Below are positions 35,101-45,350 of a stretch of DNA of 64,000 nucleotides, piece by piece. The position numbers and the translations under genes were made by a program. Position 1 is the first letter of the stretch; the number at the start of each line of letters is the position of its first letter. Below the pieces are notes generated by a model. It did not search any database and had not been told where the DNA came from. It saw only the letters and a program-made list of their open reading frames with translations. The stretch comes from Podospora pseudocomata (taxonomy: Eukaryota > Ascomycota > Sordariomycetes > Sordariales > Podosporaceae): NCBI RefSeq assembly GCF_035222375.1, contig NW_026946363.1, positions 1,612,001 to 1,676,000 of the forward strand, given 5' to 3'.

Positions 35101-36148
35101 CTACATCGGCCCCCTGGTACACCGTAGGCGGACCGAAGGGCTGCTGGTCCGGAGCTTCAGTCGGCGTCCAAGGCCGGGTGGGCTGTGGCTGCGCCGGCGG
35201 ACGTTGACCACCGTATTGCGCCAGTCGCGACTGTGCAGCAGCGCTTTGAGCCTGTTGCGCTTGTAGAGCATTGAGAGTCGCGGTCCCGGAGATGCCTGCA
35301 GCAGCATATCGTGCCTCGATGCCACCCCCAGGAATCGCACCTGGCTCCACAATAGGAGTCTCAGGGGGCGGGGGTGATCCACGACTGGCGCGAGTTGTCG
35401 AGGTTGACGCCGTCGACGAAAAGCGGTTGATATTGCTTGCGCCGCCGGGAGGAGGATAATAGGGCTTTTGCTGATAGGCATTCGAAATTTTGGGCGCTGG
35501 AGAGGCAGAGCTAGTCGAAGAAGAAGTCGAGGTCGAGATGGAAACGGCTGGGTTCCTGAGAGGCTTTGCGAACAACTCATCCCTGTCATCCCCTGGGCTG
35601 TCAGGGCTCTGCAGCGGTTTGGGTGCTGTTCCACGTCGTTCAGCAAGACCAGCCTTCTTGTCTCCCGTGTTCAGGGTCGGCCGTGAAGCTGAGTCTCCGT
35701 ACGGCTTGGGACTTGACGATACCGGTGGAGGACTGTAGAGCCTACCAACAGGCGCGGGTGAAGAGGTCTTGCGGCCATCATCTGGATAGGGTAGCCGACT
35801 GGGCTTTGATGGCTGGGTAGTCTTGTGGAAGTCGTCGTCAGGATACGGAAGCGGCGCCGCAGAGCTTGAGCCCCCGAAAGGAAACGAGGGGAGTGGTGGC
35901 AAAGACGCAATTGCTGGCTTGGGTGCTGGCGATGACGATGGGCCTGCCGCGGTCGAGGACGAGTAGGAAGACGACGATGAAGGCGGGGCGGGATACTTTG
36001 GCCGGTTGGATGCCTTATCGGGGGCCGGGCTCAGTGGTTTGAATATTCTCAACGGCTCAACGGTCGGACTGTCGCAATCTTCCCCAGACGGCGCTGGGCG
36101 GCTCATAAAGAGCTCATCATCCGGGACATCGCGCGACCGGCTGGCCAT
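32187..36148 (-). CDS. WW domain plus PhoD-like phosphatase-fold protein
   Basis: This large fungal protein has a disordered N-terminus and a C-terminal PhoD-like metallophosphoesterase fold. Exons 36148-33504, 33450-32762 and 32680-32187 give 1275 residues from MASRSRDVPDDELF; an in-frame Met 18 codons upstream (36202) would add MAVSAQAGAYHP. Residues 1 to about 530 are Pro/Ser/Ala/Gln-rich. A WW domain lies at about 534-565 (LPEGWIAHLDQNSGQYYYIH, then WEFPKGP), with both tryptophans present. The PhoD region follows, including DDHDIFDGFGSYPDYMQSS across intron 1 and the junction FLSGDVNSCG across intron 2, equivalent to the SGDVH-type metal motif; here the residue after DV is Asn, so catalytic competence is uncertain. 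The second intron holds a long homopolymer. Substrate unknown; the WW domain suggests binding of Pro-rich partners. Confidence 0.9.
32732..32754. repeat. A10-G13 homopolymer tract in an intron
   Basis: Ten A followed by thirteen G on the plus strand. It lies inside the second intron of the WW-PhoD gene a few bases past the donor, so the pre-mRNA reads poly-C then poly-U. The length may vary between isolates or be a sequencing weak spot. Confidence 0.85.
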
Positions 36149-36977
36149 CTTGTCAGGATGGTGTGCGGGGTGATATGCGCCGGCTTGCGCTGAAACTGCC
36201 ACTGCCGGGCACAGAAGTTGAAACTAGGTACGGAATCTAGGGACTGCTTTCCCTCTCCAGATCCTTGAGGTACGTGTATATCTCTCACCGAGAAAGCTGC
36301 AAGTGGTGCCGGCAAAGGGTCGTGATTCTGCCTGATGGAAGGCGGGGTGGTGCAGGGTTGGGAGACGACGTCCTCTCGCCAAGGCGTCAGCTGCAAGACG
36401 AACCCCTCCTTGAACCAGAAACGAAGCACCCAGAAGACAACGAGTTAGAGGATGATGTCCGGAGGCACATGCAGTTGAGACAGGAATGCCAGAAAAAAAA
36501 AGTTACAGATCGAGACGTCGACGGGAGACCGGGGACGAGGTCAATATGCGGCCAGATGCGCAGACCCTCCTGACAGGGGAGCACCGAGGAGAGACAGGGG
36601 ATTGTTCCGCGGGAGGGGCACCGACATGGGAGGTGGCGGCACTTGCGCACAGCTTCACGCTCAAGGACCCGTCGGCGAGCGCAACCGTGATTGGCCTTGC
36701 ACCGTGGGCGCTTAGAGGTCTGCCCGTCTCCAGCCAGTGAGCAGCCCAAGCAAAGCGCCTTCACTGCCATGGCATGTGGCATGGCGGTTGCGTACCCTCA
36801 CAATTGGGCATATCGCATTGAAGTCGACCCCGCCTAGACTCCATCTGAACATGCCGAGACGATAGAGAAGAAGCAGCAGATGCGGGTTGGGGGCGGAAAC
36901 TGCCCATTCATAAATTGAGTGGTACGGAGTAGCTACCTACTTATCTTCTCAGAGTCTTTCCAGCAAAGCTCGGTTCA
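36149..36977. other. Upstream region of the WW-PhoD gene
   Basis: It contains the promoter and leader of the WW-PhoD gene on the right side of its start and the 3' flank of the decayed gene at 36978. Frames such as 36387-36782 (minus) lack domain content. Nothing further is recognised. Confidence 0.45.
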
Positions 36978-38700
36978 TTAAGCCTTCGCACGCTGTACTT
37001 TCCACCAGTCCCCAACTCGAAGGCTGTCCATCAAGCGTACAATTTCATACTCGTCAGTCATAGGATATGTTTCCGCTTTTGGTCTAACTAACCACTTACT
37101 GCCCTCATTCTCACCCGCCTTGTTGAAATACACTTCCCTGGGGGAGGGCAAGACAAGCGTCTGTTCCACTAGGCAACGCGATTCGTGCTTTTCATAGTCG
37201 GACCAAGTGCCTGCCAGGGGTTGATTTATCTGACAGCAGCATGTCTGCCCTCTGACAACCATCATTTGGGTAGGCTTGTGGAAAACTCGAGTCCTGCACA
37301 AGTCAAAACGGCACTTGCCCAGGGCAATTTGGGCGCCGTTGTTGTAGCTGAGCACCTTGCCGTAGACTTAGTTCCTTGTCCAGCTATGAGTCTTTGCTTT
37401 GTTGTTTTCTGGAAAGTAGAACAATTGAATGCTGGCTAGATCACCGAGTCGAGCGAAACTGTCGCGGCTCAAGTGAGCATCGCGTGGGCGCAACCGTGGT
37501 ACGGGACTTGGTTGACCGATGCTAGGGTCACGATAACCCTGAACTGAACAGAAAGTGCTGATGGTTTCTGATAGGAACCATCGCGGTTCATTTTGAGATG
37601 AAGAACCAGTGCCGTGGGCATGATGCTGTGCTCATTTACCATGTAGGTCTGATGGCTGTTGTACCGTAGACAAAATAGACCCCCAACCCAACCGATACCA
37701 GAGAGCTCCCTGCGAAACTATGATGTGATATGTAAGCATGCTGCGGACAGAACAAGCAGACTAGTCATGAGCATTCGATACAACATACCAGTAATGCCGT
37801 ATGGTAGCCCAGAACAACTTCACGACATGCCGTGATTTTATCGCCGGGTGGGGTAGGAACGTATATCCATTGGCAATGATTTAGAGACTTGGACGCAGTG
37901 GCGGCATAGGGGTATGATCCATCCGTATGGGCGTGAACGCCCTCGATGCCATCCCCGCCGACCATAAAAGTGATACAACTCGCCCTGTTCCAATTCCACG
38001 GTCCAACACCGCTCAACCATAGGCGGTAGGTTTATCCTAGTTGGGGGTGTGGGCGTGTCCCAGATGGGGATTGCGAATCTGGATTTACATTCCCCAGACG
38101 TAAGGCGCCCGAGACCAGACTATCAAGGCAAGGTCAGTATCGGTGAGGGCGCTGACAGAGGAGCCAGAGGGACAGACCTTGAACCACAAAACGGCCCCTC
38201 GCACATCCCTTTCATCAAACACTGCAAAGGCCTTCGATTCGGACCTCCCAGGGCGATGGACGGGCTTTTCTTGTAGCCTTTCAACCCTCTGAAGTCCGCG
38301 CGAGTCGACGGTCAGACGAATGATCTGTGGCATGGCCGACTCACAACCGTTTGCTGCTAGGACAGGTTCTCCGCCGCGCTCCCAAGCGGAAATCTTGGAT
38401 AGATGAAAAGCTTGTGGCATGACAGACAGCGGGGGCCCATTTTCCGCGATCCCAATCACTCGAGTGAGCCTCCAAACAAGGTTGTCGGCCGAAAAGTTTT
38501 GGATCATCTTCGTAAGCTCGGGTGGCAGCCGGGTAAGCTGGGGCAAGCCCGAGAGCTGCAGCAAAATGGTGTACAGGGAGGATCTCGATGTTGCTATTCT
38601 CTAGCTGTAGCTTGGGGCGAATATCCCATGGTTGGCTCCATGTGGAAAGCTCCCGCAGCGCTGTCAGTACCTCCTGCTCTGATATTTGGCGGTATCGCAT
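36978..38700 (-). pseudogene. Decayed member of a lineage-expanded fungal family (PPEL / IWDTPTPP motif proteins)
   Basis: Minus-strand pieces in several frames match, in order, a large fungal family I know from many Sordariomycete and Eurotiomycete genomes but which has no function. They are LRELSTWSQPWDIRPKL (38700-38565), SGLPQLTRLPPELTKMI to IRLTVDSRGLQRVERL (38564-38178), then after a good 58-nt intron (38177-38120, branch ACTGAC) PIWDTPTPP and WTVELEQGELYHF (38119 to about 37980). GIEGVHAHTDGSYPY and WIYVPTPPGDKIT follow in another frame (to 37765), and last LSYNNGAQIALGKCRFDLC (to 36978). Between these are frame changes near 38563 and near 37975, a stop just before the last piece, and about 400 bp where I find no family sequence. 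The gene is therefore probably dead. An N-terminal part may extend to about 39100. Confidence 0.65.
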
Positions 38701-40035
38701 AAAGATACCGAAGCAGTCATCGTGTACTGAGAGGCGGTTAGAAACTGTGCTTCATGGTGAATGACAAGATACCAATTACCCCGCGAACGCTGTTCCTGAC
38801 TCTTGAGTTCTTGTGCAGCGAAGGCTCGGATCAGCGCCGAAAACTTTCAGGTTCGTCAGTCGTGTCGGCCTGAAGCTCCTGTGCCGGCCATCTTCCAGAT
38901 AGCCAGGCGACCAACAGTCGCAGAGGGCGCAGCGCGATTTCCACATGAGCGCGGCCGCAGTTGATACTGGTAGGCGTCAATGGTTGAGGTCGAACACAGA
39001 AGAAGGTTGGCTTTTTTTCTTCTTCGAAAAACCAACCGGTGTCGAGAAAATTAAGCTCCCAACACAAGCCACAAGCCTGATTGATGTCTTGACCACTGCC
39101 ATTTTGACAAGCCCTCAGCCCAGTTTTCGTAGCCACATGTGGAGAGAGCCGATGAGGCTTGTAAACTTAGTTCTGTACCTTCACAGGGTCAACTCGACAT
39201 GGTTCGAGAGGGTAGTGTTATGAGAGCTCGCTCTCTCTCTTATACCATGATATCAAAAGGGGAAGCCGATGATGAGAATGAAAAAGGTAACGCGTTGCAA
39301 CTCCGTCTCAGCCAGGCCGTCTTACACGGCTTCTGGACCAATCGGAGCTGCTGATGGGCATGCGGGGTTAGCCGCTTCGTGCATGTGCATCATGGACATC
39401 TGCGGTAGCTTCTGAACACAGTCACCTGCAATTGCAAAAATATCTGCAACTGTCTCTGCATTGCATCATCAACTCTGGATGCCGCTCCCGGCCGATGGCC
39501 TGGGCTTCGGAACTTCCTCATCACCCCCGCTCCAGTGGACATTGAGACGATGTCGGACGGGAGGCTGGGGACCAGTTGCACCTGCATCTCGTCAAGTGAC
39601 AAGAGATGGGATGATGTTTACAACAGCCACGACAACACCCCTTGCTGTTTAGCTTCTTTCTTTATCTCATCCTCTTTCCTCTTTATTTTCCTATGAAAAT
39701 TCATCCGACCCTATCTTTCTTGACATATTCCAGCCTGTCACCCGCATCCTCCACTGACGGCCATTCCCCACAGTCGCTTGGCAGCCCCGCAAGGACCGGG
39801 GCTGCAAGAAGCGTTTCTTGGCTGCTTGGAGCTATTCAGAATCCCCACCCTCAGAGCTTGTTATCGGCCGGCCCCCTCCAAGTCCAAGCCATTGACGAAC
39901 CAAAGATCCTGTTGTTCGTCCAGTCTTTGGTCCGACTCGGATATAAGTCTCGTCCAAGGTCGTGACGGCGAAAACAGACTTTTCCCCCTCTTGCTGTTCA
40001 TCCCCGTGCCCGCAAAGCCCAAGCACAAGCCCACC
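38701..40035. other. Region between the decayed gene and the MFS transporter
   Basis: The left part (about 38.7-39.1 kb) may contain remnants of the N-terminus of the decayed gene on the minus strand; a frame at 38831-39136 is compatible but not diagnostic. The right part is the promoter and leader of the MFS gene, with a pyrimidine-rich stretch near 39650-39730. No further gene is supported. Confidence 0.45.
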
Positions 40036-41842
40036 ATGTCACTGCATCGTGTTGCGTCGCTCGAAACTTTCGCCATCCTCCCAACCGACCAGAGGTCAAG
40101 GAGGAGCTCCGATGCTTCGGCTCGCGCCCGCAAATTAACCTTCAACCCACTCCCGCAAGAATGGGATCCTCCAGCTGGCCTGGACCAACTTCATGCCGTT
40201 GGCGCCTTTGAGGTGCCTCGCTGGAAGCGTCTACGTAGGTCTCGCATCTCCTCACTGTGGCCTTTTGGTGTCGTTGCCCCAGTGTGCTCATGCAGTTTGT
40301 GAGAACAGTCCAGGTTGCCGCCGCCGTCTTCTACTGCCTCTTCGCGTCCGGTGTTGTCTTTGGATATGCCGCCATCAAGCCAGTCCTCAAGTCGGAGGGT
40401 GCCTACAAAGATATCTGCTCAGCCCCGGGCGGCCTAGTCAGCGAGGACACATGCATAGAGATACATCTGAACTTGATGTTCACGGTGGCTGCTGTGGCTA
40501 CGAATGTTGCTGCTCTCCCTATTGGAGCTATCCTCGATCACTATGGGCCTCGGGTGTGTGGTATACTTGGCAGTCTCTTCCTGGCCATCGGCGCGGCGCT
40601 GATGGCCAACGAGAGCCGCTTGCCTTTTGACGGCTTGTTGTTTGGTTATCTTTTCCTGGCTCTGGGAGGCCCCTTTACCTACATCTCGTCGTTCCAGCTG
40701 TCCAATGCCTTCCCCAAAAACTCGGGTCTCATTTTGGCCCTCTTGACGGGCGCTTTCGACGCCTCCAGCGCCTTGTTCTTGGTGTACCGGATCGTCTTTC
40801 AAAAGTCAGAGGGCGCCTTTGGACATCAGCGGTTCTTCATGGTGTACTTGATTGTACCTGTGGTGATCATCATCTTGCAGTTTACGCTGATGCCATCTCA
40901 GTCTTACAAGACGGTTGGTGAGCTGGTGGAGGAGATCGAGGAGCCAGTCGGCGAGGAACCGGATGACCAGGTTGACGAAGAAACCGCCCTGCTCCAGGAG
41001 GAGGAAAGACAACATCGCGCCGATGTCATCGAGGGTCTCCAGAACGTGCTCGGCTCGGCCAAGGCGGACAAGCAAGCGAAACGCGAGGAGCGCAAGAATG
41101 AGATCTCGGGTGTCTGGGGTGTCATGCACCCCTACACGTCTTGGGAGCAGATCAAGTCCCCTTGGTTTATTTTGATCTGCGCTTTTACTGGTATGCTGCT
41201 GCTTTATCTGATCCTCTACGTGCGTCTAATGTTTGGTTGTTCACAGTTATCCAAATGACCCGCATCAATTACTTCGTTGCCACAATTCGCGCCCAATACG
41301 AAGCCATCTTTGGCTCTATCGAAAAAGCGGCTGAAATCAATGAATTCTTCGACCTCGCTCTCCCCATCGGCGGTATTCTCAGCATTCCCTTCATTGGTAT
41401 GATTCTCGACCACACCAGCACCGTTACCGTGCTTGCCTGCCTCGTCACATGCGCCACCACGATCGGCGTCCTGGGTATCATCCCGCAGACATGGGCTGCG
41501 TACGGAAATATTTGCCTGTTTGTTCTTTACCGTCCATTTTATTACACGGCGGTATCGGACTACAGCGCCAAGGTGTTTGGATTCAGGACGTTTGGCAAGG
41601 TTTATGGTACGATTATCTGCCTGTCTGGCGTCTTCAACTTCTCGCAGTCTGGGTTGGATTTCTTGTTTCACCAAACCTTCAAGGGCAATCCTCTTCCGGT
41701 GAATGTGATGTTGTTGAGTTTGGGGTTGGCAGTTGGTCTCGGGCTGGTAGGCTTCGTGGCTATCAAGGCAAAGATGATCAAGAGGAAGATGCTTTCAGAG
41801 GAGGCATACGGTGCGTTCAGTGACCCAAGGTGGAATCACTAG
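40036..41842 (+). CDS. MFS transporter, FMP42/SLC43-like
   Basis: This major-facilitator protein resembles yeast Fmp42 and the SLC43 amino-acid carriers; in fungi such proteins are often vacuolar. Exon 2 (40296-41190) and exon 3 (41247-41842) are clear, joined by a 56-nt intron (donor GTATGC, acceptor TTCACAG) in frame at CAFT-VIQMTRINYF. They show about twelve helices, an LDHYGPRVCG loop resembling the MFS motif between helices 2 and 3, a long acidic central loop (EEIEEPVGEEPDDQVDEETA), and the second-half DYSAKVFGFRTFGKVYG. Exon 1 starts at 40036 (MSLHRVASLETFAILP). Its donor is uncertain: GTGCCT at 40213 gives the right phase and 555 residues, while the stronger-looking GTAGGT at 40235 is out of phase. 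The gene converges on the histone deacetylase gene. Confidence 0.88.
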
Positions 41843-42681
41843 GGGAGGTCCAGCTTCAGCAAGAAGAGCAGGAGAAACAGATTGTCGCGGAGTTATCAGA
41901 ATAGCGGGGGTGATATGTAAAAAGAAACAAGATGAATGTTGGAAAGGAAAAGGAAAAGGGATTGGGAGGACCATAATGGTGTTTTTGTGTGACGGACAAA
42001 TCGGTTTGGATGATACCTGCATGGTGGGAGGAGGAACGCATGGGCACATGGCGATGGCGCACTAAGGATTTTTGGTTTAACGGGGCATTTATGTTGAGCA
42101 TGAGTGGTAAGCAAAGCAGTCGAATATTTAACATTTGCATATCGGACCTTTGCCCACTTTCTCTCTCGTGATACCTTGAGTACGGGTCACAGTTGCTGCT
42201 TGGACAAGACTATACCAGTGGGCGACACCTAACCTACCAAATTGGCGCGCACGACGTCATTTTAATCTTTTCGATGTCTATAAAACCTAGAAAACTATCG
42301 TTTCGACACCTGCTCTTGAACAAGACTAGCAACATATTGCGCAAGACCAATCGAAGACTCTCGTACAAGCATCTATCCAACCTGTTTCAAAAACCATCAA
42401 CCATATTTCAAGATACCTCTTATGGACTACCTGTCTTCTGTTCCACTGGATTATCATTGTTCAAAAGCCTTCTGAATTCAGCTAGAAAGACGGCACGCTG
42501 CCTCAAAAAACCATTCGCACGGTGTTGAAAGACACACCAGTAGTACCACGTGGCCACCTGAGTACACTTGAACACAACCTATACTCTCGACCTGCCAACT
42601 CCCTGAATTCTTCTCCTCATAATCTCACCCTCCAAACTACAACCAGACCAATCCTAGGTGGCAAAGAAGAAAAACCCCTTC
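41843..42681. other. Intergenic region between convergent genes
   Basis: It holds the 3' ends of the MFS gene and of the histone deacetylase gene. A 111-codon basic frame (42193-42528, plus) has no known domain, and I treat it as chance. No RNA gene or repeat recognised. Confidence 0.45.
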
Positions 42682-44184
42682 CTAAACAGCCATCTCCCCC
42701 TCCACTCCCAACCCCTGCTCCTTCACCCTCCGCTCCACCTCATCCCCCTCCCTCTCCCCCCTCTCCTCCTTCAACCTCTCCTCCACCTCATCCCTCACCG
42801 GCCCCAAATCCGGCGGGATAATACTGCTCTGCACGCTCGGCGCGTGCTGCACAAACCTCAACTGCTCATGCACATGCGCCACAATGTCCCTCAGCCTCTT
42901 CTCCGTATTCTTGTTATTCCTCGGCTCACTCATACTCTGCTCCAGCGTCGGAAAAAGCGTCTCGTGCACAAAGTGCTGCCTCCACGGCGCATGCTGCGGG
43001 ATCTCCGCCGGAATGTTCTGGTCGGCGCCAATCGCGATGGAGGTCTCGTACGCCCACGCCCTGGCCACGTTTCGGGGCGTGTACCCCCCCCCACCAAACA
43101 AAATCATGGGAATGCCTAGACTTTTGCAAAACCTCACGCAGGCCGCGTGACCCTCTACCTTCAGATTGAACCTACCAAGTCGGTCGCCCGCAAGAGAGTC
43201 GGCGCCGCACTGGAGGGCGATCGCACTCGGGCGGAACGTGGTGTTGACTTGCCCAATGATGGACTTGAACAGGTGCTCGTACTGCTCGTCTGTGATGCCG
43301 TCGTTGAGGGGGACGTTGATGGCGTGGTGAGCTCCGGGGTTGTGCTCGGATTTCGGACCGTTGTCGTTCAGCCCGCCGGTGCCGGGAAAAAAGACTTCGG
43401 GTTGGTACTTGTGGAACGAGACGGTCATGACGCGGTCGGTGCTGAAGAAGGCCTCTTCTACGCCGTCGCCGTGGTGGACGTCAATGTCGATGTATAACAC
43501 GCGGGGGTAGAGCCGCAAGAGCTGGAGGATGGCGAGGACGATGTCGTTGATGTAGCAGAACCCGGAGGCTTCGGACTTTTTGGCGTGGTGAAGGCCGCCG
43601 CCCCAGGCGATGGCGATGTCGGATTGTTTGTTGCAGATTTTGCGGGCGGCGTCTAGGGAGGTGCCGGCTGACATGGAGCAGTAGTCGTAGAGACCGTGGA
43701 AGAGGGGACAGTCGGAACCGCCGAGGTTGAACTTGACATCCTTGTCGGGGTTATCCAGGTCTCGGGGTTGGTCCTCTGGGGCGGCCGTCGCGAGGTAGTC
43801 CAGATAATCGCTCGAGTGGAAAGAGTTGAGCTCTTCGTAGGTGGCGTGCCGGGTGTTGTAGTTGTCCATGGCGAAGGGCATGCCATAGGCTGTCACCAAG
43901 CTTTTGGTGAGAGTTAAACGCCAGGGCTTCATTGGGTGGGTTTGGCCAAAATGGTGCTTTTCCATCTCGGAGGTCGCGTGGTATGAGACCGTGTACCCTT
44001 TGGGTCTGACGATGTTGAACTCTTGGGCGGCGAGCTTCATTTTCTCAAAGTAGGCGGCGTTTTCGTGGTCGCTGGCCCTTCCGAGTGGGATCTCGAATTC
44101 CTCCACGACTGGATCCATGTCGATGTTGTGAGGGAGGTAATTTGTCTTTGGCGGACGCCAGCGGTACGAATCGACGTCCATCAT
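42682..44184 (-). CDS. HOS2: Class I histone deacetylase, Hos2 type
   Basis: This is a Zn2+-dependent lysine deacetylase, the catalytic subunit of a Set3C-like complex acting on H3/H4 in transcribed regions. The gene is one uninterrupted exon of 500 residues. The core includes YHFGQ-like HHFGQTHPMKPWRL, GGLHHAKKSEASGFCYINDI near 195-215 with the catalytic His pair, the zinc-binding DIDVHHGDGVEEAF near 231, and ADSLAGDRLGRFNL. The core ends with the Gly-rich FGGGGYTPRNVARAWAYET. The N-terminal FNIVRPKGYTVSYHAT and the C-terminal HEQLRFVQHAPSVQ favour Hos2 over Rpd3. The tail is Glu/Arg-rich. The gene is head-to-head with an ING/PHD gene at 45351, so both chromatin regulators share an upstream region. 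The class I call is firm, the Hos2 subgroup fairly so. Confidence 0.93.
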   Translation of the reverse strand: MMDVDSYRWRPPKTNYLPHNIDMDPVVEEFEIPLGRASDHENAAYFEKMKLAAQEFNIVRPKGYTVSYHATSEMEKHHFGQTHPMKPWRLTLTKSLVTAYGMPFAMDNYNTRHATYEELNSFHSSDYLDYLATAAPEDQPRDLDNPDKDVKFNLGGSDCPLFHGLYDYCSMSAGTSLDAARKICNKQSDIAIAWGGGLHHAKKSEASGFCYINDIVLAILQLLRLYPRVLYIDIDVHHGDGVEEAFFSTDRVMTVSFHKYQPEVFFPGTGGLNDNGPKSEHNPGAHHAINVPLNDGITDEQYEHLFKSIIGQVNTTFRPSAIALQCGADSLAGDRLGRFNLKVEGHAACVRFCKSLGIPMILFGGGGYTPRNVARAWAYETSIAIGADQNIPAEIPQHAPWRQHFVHETLFPTLEQSMSEPRNNKNTEKRLRDIVAHVHEQLRFVQHAPSVQSSIIPPDLGPVRDEVEERLKEERGEREGDEVERRVKEQGLGVEGEMAV

Positions 44185-45350
44185 TTCGAAGTGGTGGTGA
44201 GTTTGTGTGAGATAGGACGAAAATCTCAGGTGAGTGAAGGGCTTGGAACGAGCTTTCTTCGAAAGAAATACGGGCCCTGCCGCCGAGCTTCAAAAAATAT
44301 ACGGGCCTCGCGTCGGAACAAGCTGGAGCTCGACGTTGAGCAAGCTCTCAATGTACAAAAATTTTGACAAATATACTGACTTGTGATGAATGATAGCTCG
44401 CTGAGATGAAAACCGTCGCGTAAAATTCACCAGTACAGTCACGTAAATGATTCCAGCTGGTTATCGCTTCTCGATGATGATGATGATGATCGTGATTTCT
44501 GCACCTGAATATCCCGCAACTGTGATAGACAGTAAAAAACCACCTGTGTGAAGTGAGGAACTGTGTAGTGTAACAAATTGATTGTGTTTGAAAGACGGTG
44601 CTGAGTTGAGATCTTGAAAAGACCCTGGCGCCGGAAGCTGCCCATCTGCAATTGGTGGTTGCACCAGTCTGGCGTGGCGATCCCTAACCGTGAAAGAGGC
44701 TAGCCGCTTTGGGCCTAGTCAGCCGCAATGCGGCAGGGGCAGCCTTTCTCCATTTTTGACGATTAACTCCACAGCTGCCACACCAGAAACCTTTCCCTTT
44801 GGTGGACAGGGATCATATCAATTTGCATACAGTAACCTCCATCCACACGTAGCGACAAACACCACCGTGAAAAGGTCCTTTTTTTCTTTTTCGACAACAG
44901 GAAAAAGAGACAGTCGTGTTGTCTGGCTCCTGAGGTGAGCAAGCGGAATCTTTGCTCTTGACCCAAAACCCCAAGCTCTCCCCAAACAAGCCTCAAGAGC
45001 ACCGAGGCACGCTGCGTCATTCTCGGCTTGGAGTCGTCCCACTCGCGACTCCACGCGCCTGCTCTCGCTTTTGCTCTCTTCCCTGCCCCAGTCTCTCTCT
45101 CTCTCTCTCTCTATTGATTTCATCTCACTCAATGCGCATTCGGAGTTTATAAGCGTTGATATACATCCGCTTTTTTTTTCTCTCTCTCAGTCTTTTCATT
45201 CGAGTTCTCTCCTTCAACAGCCAGACCTGCCCAAGAGTCGGTGTCAGGATTTCCCTAAATTTCGACTGCGCTATACCCTTCAACTTATCAGTCTTACTTT
45301 TCATACCGCCATATAAGCACACGCTGAACTCGCGTGAGTTAACACTCATC
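44185..45350. promoter_or_regulatory. Shared upstream region of HOS2 and the ING/PHD gene
   Basis: This 1.17 kb separates two divergent start codons and should hold both promoters. It has a GAT/TGA run (about 44473-44490), a CT run (45091-45112) and pyrimidine-rich leader sequence before 45351, typical of fungal 5' UTRs. No uninterrupted coding region is supported. Confidence 0.5.
45091..45112. repeat. (CT)n run in the ING gene leader
   Basis: About eleven CT units on the plus strand, some 240 bp upstream of the ING/PHD start. CT-rich tracts commonly mark fungal transcription start regions. Confidence 0.8.

Noticed and set aside
42193-42528. 111-codon basic frame
   Set aside because: No domain, lies in the 3' spacer between convergent genes, no supporting splice or context signals.
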